Source of the DNA: Solimonas marina | Lineage (GTDB): Bacteria > Pseudomonadota > Gammaproteobacteria > Nevskiales > Nevskiaceae | Direction of reading: 5' to 3' | DNA: 64,000 nt | NCBI RefSeq assembly: GCF_012241385.1 | Contig: NZ_JAAVXB010000001.1 | Coordinates: 310,001-374,000, forward strand | Program-made: the position numbers and the translations under genes | In this document: positions 63,842 through 64,000 of the stretch, piece after piece | Layout: the number at the start of each line of letters is the position of its first letter | Numbering within the stretch: position 1 is the stretch's first letter | Notes under the pieces: generated by a model | The model's database searches: none | Told to the model about the DNA's origin: nothing | The model's input: only the letters and a program-made list of their open reading frames with translations

Positions 63842-64000
63842 GCGGCACGCTTCTGGAAGATGCGATCTTCGCGCGCAACCTCATCGAACGCGTCGGCGCT
63901 GGCCGTGAAGCGCAGCGACTCCTTGGCCCCGATGCCGAGAAACCCCTTGCGGCACAGCGATTCGCGAAACAGGTCAACGGCGCGATCCTGCAGCTCGCGA
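63838..64000 (-). CDS. cheR: CheR-family methyltransferase (C-terminal end only)
   Basis: The window shows only the last 53 codons on the minus strand, ending DLFRESLCRKGFLGIGAKES, then LRFTASADAFDEV and FQKRAA. LF-x-x-SL-x-x-x-GFLG-x-G-x-KESLRF is the typical CheR C-terminal pattern. The stop overlaps the cheB-like start by 4 nt. The rest of the gene lies beyond the window edge. Confidence 0.88.
   Translation of the reverse strand, partial: RELQDRAVDLFRESLCRKGFLGIGAKESLRFTASADAFDEVAREDRIFQKRAA

Noticed and set aside
62109-63977. A single 622-residue reading of the kinase frame extending through cheB
   Set aside because: The upstream 200 codons are the out-of-frame reading of the CheB and CheR genes. 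The GTG at 63248 with a 4-nt overlap fits the operon.

Overview
The window is a 64 kb piece of a high-GC proteobacterial chromosome with dense, mostly operonic coding. The gene content suggests a Gammaproteobacterium of the Nevskiales/Steroidobacterales/Xanthomonadales type: proteobacterial-style steroid degradation genes, an OmpA porin, an AlgZ/AlgR-like LytTR two-component pair, a PQQ glucose-type dehydrogenase and RAYT/REP elements. That placement is inference from gene content; there is no rRNA or tRNA in the window.

1-6120 is part of a steroid catabolic locus. ipdA (cut by the window edge) and the meta-cleavage dioxygenase gene hsaC lie on the minus strand. Divergent from them run a 3-ketosteroid-dehydrogenase-like flavoprotein, a 3beta/17beta-HSD-like SDR and fadD3 (HIP-CoA ligase). 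The 205-bp divergent spacer carries a perfect 13-bp palindrome that is a good operator candidate. 6056-20230 is a mixed region: MFS transporter, bacteriohemerythrin, SDRs, M3 peptidase lipoprotein, OmpA, serine hydrolase, [2Fe-2S] ferredoxin, PTPS/QueD, flavin reductase, secreted metallo-beta-lactamase-fold hydrolase, prpE and a LysE-type exporter. prpE could feed propionate into the same propionyl-CoA pool as steroid breakdown.

20335-30991 holds regulators and small metabolic genes: a MocR regulator, a dmeR/dmeF nickel-cobalt sensor-exporter pair with a clear operator, nitroreductase, MDR reductases, a LysR regulator, a GAF-GGDEF diguanylate cyclase, an aldo/keto reductase, a DapA-family enzyme, and a lone ribH2 behind a complete FMN riboswitch. 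31100-36084 is a tight three-gene set: a large membrane-anchored P-loop ATPase with an MscK-like N-terminal half, a small MscS channel, and a 2-TM potassium channel with an RCK domain. It looks like one ATP-dependent ion-channel system and is the best candidate here for an undescribed assembly. 36258-46255 has a cold-shock protein, CcdA plus periplasmic thioredoxin, a PQQ dehydrogenase with an odd low-complexity insert, a LytTR two-component system and several membrane or hypothetical proteins.

46401-54214 is a complete type I restriction-modification operon in the unusual order hsdR-hsdS-RAYT-rhuM-hsdM, with genes overlapping or nearly touching. The RAYT transposase gene is flanked by REP palindromes, and the same palindromes are inserted in frame inside hsdR and at the N terminus of hsdS. 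A degraded Fic-like fragment lies just upstream. 54683-61964 is an acyl-CoA carboxylase / acyclic-terpene-utilisation-like operon (enoyl-CoA hydratase, AtuA, TetR, biotin carboxylase, biotin carrier, carboxyltransferase). Here the usual single alpha subunit is split in two across a 179-bp spacer full of tandem repeats. 62109-64000 is a cheR-cheB-response regulator/histidine kinase module cut by the window edge.
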